43,388 bases of DNA, from the NCBI GenBank assembly GCA_964410945.1, contig CAYPJE010000028.1:1-43388 (forward strand), given 5' to 3'. The notes below the pieces were generated by a model. The model ran no database searches. It was not told the origin of the DNA and saw only the letters and a program-made list of their open reading frames with translations. The translations under genes were made by a program, and so were the position numbers. Source of the DNA: CAYPJE01 sp964410945. Its GTDB lineage: Bacteria; Fidelibacterota; Marinisomatia; Marinisomatales; TCS56. Positions 42,887 through 43,388 of this stretch are shown piece after piece; within the stretch, counting starts at the first letter, position 1; each line of letters opens with the position of its first letter.

Positions 42887-43388
42887 ATGTTCTGGCGGCT
42901 ATTGCGCAAAGATTTTCTGGTGGAGCTGCATTCCCGCGAGGTCAGTGCCACAATGTTGACTTTTGGTCTGGCGGTAATCCTCATTTTCTCGTTTGCTTTC
43001 AATGAATCACCGGCCGTATTCCGAACCTTTGCTCCCGGTCTTTATTGGGTGATGATTCTATTCATTTCAGTCCTGGGCCTGCATCGTATTTTTACCCATG
43101 AAAAGGAATTTGATACTTTCAGCACATTAATTTCAGCTCCTATCGACCGGGGACTGATTTACCTGTCAAAATGCGTTGCCGGAATTGCTTTTTTAACAAT
43201 TACTGAAATTCTGATTTCATTGCCTTTTATCCTGTTTCTGGGAATCGATCTTCCTAATCAATGGGGTCTGTTGATTGGCTTGATAATGATCGGAAATATT
43301 GGTATTATGAACATCGGCAGTTTGGTAGCGGGATTGGCAATGCGGGCGAAAATGAGTGAGGTTTTATTACCGATTCTGTTATTTCCCC
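42887..43388 (+). CDS. ccmB: Haem exporter membrane protein CcmB, 5' part (cut by window end)
   Basis: The frame is open from the ATG one base after the ccmA stop to the window end, about 167 residues. The start MFWRLLRKDFLVELHSRE and the following hydrophobic helices match CcmB, with FRTFAPGLYWVMILFISV, HEKEFDTFSTLISAPIDRG and a long C-terminal membrane stretch. It is the permease partner of CcmA. ccmC would be expected next, outside the window. Confidence 0.92.
   Translation, partial: MFWRLLRKDFLVELHSREVSATMLTFGLAVILIFSFAFNESPAVFRTFAPGLYWVMILFISVLGLHRIFTHEKEFDTFSTLISAPIDRGLIYLSKCVAGIAFLTITEILISLPFILFLGIDLPNQWGLLIGLIMIGNIGIMNIGSLVAGLAMRAKMSEVLLPILLFP

Overview
The window is about 43 kb of densely packed bacterial chromosome, nearly all transcribed rightward, with roughly balanced base composition. 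It carries about 45 protein genes, most of them separated by a few bases or overlapping by 1 to 19 bases. I see no rRNA, tRNA, CRISPR array, prophage or insertion sequence. The gene families (LPS heptose adenylyltransferase, DUF2851, a 31-residue bS22/COX24-type ribosomal peptide, Na+-NQR, stand-alone B12 mutase subunit) suggest a Gram-negative, respiring, probably marine or saline member of the FCB superphylum. Candidatus Marinimicrobia (Neomarinimicrobiota) or a neighbouring candidate phylum would fit. That placement is inference from gene content, not from a phylogeny.

Layout. (1) 1-9389, housekeeping: the end of serS, plsC, a DUF2851 gene, the heptose adenylyltransferase, mltD, sppA, an HU/IHF gene, a tiny bS22-like gene, an S1/P1-type nuclease, xseA, xseB and nadK. 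(2) 9390-11412, the only loosely packed part: two leftward genes (a CoA-binding Rossmann protein and a proline dehydrogenase) flanked by short degenerate low-complexity repeats. (3) 11413-21524: a complex I operon, nuoA-B-C-D-H-I-J-K-L-M-N, with no nuoE, nuoF or nuoG. (4) 21638-28568: nqrA-F, the flavin transferase gene apbE, and a convergent nqrM-like maturation gene. (5) 28787-30828: a NhaD-type Na+/H+ antiporter and a cobalamin adenosyltransferase. (6) 30908-36100: a DHH phosphoesterase, ispH, pdxS, pdxT and dxs. (7) 36145-39496: a CstA-family transporter and a B12-dependent acyl-CoA mutase large subunit. (8) 39510 to the end: cytochrome c maturation genes ccmE, ccmF, a CcmI-like gene, ccmA and the start of ccmB.

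How the parts fit. Regions 3 to 5 look like a respiratory and ion-pumping block. A complex I core without its NADH module probably takes electrons from a donor such as ferredoxin. Na+-NQR oxidises NADH and pumps Na+, and NhaD can couple the Na+ and H+ gradients. ApbE and NqrM supply NQR maturation. The adenosyltransferase can make the cofactor needed by the acyl-CoA mutase 7 kb downstream.

The most notable points are: a CcmE whose haem-binding histidine is replaced by cysteine (CxxxY type); a mutase annotated by family as methylmalonyl-CoA mutase but carrying the Phe/Gln pair typical of isobutyryl-CoA mutase; the NADH-module-less complex I directly upstream of NQR; a nuclease gene translationally coupled to exonuclease VII; and two clean palindromes overlapping stop codons at operon joints. 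No obvious rho-independent terminator with a T-tract was found by eye.
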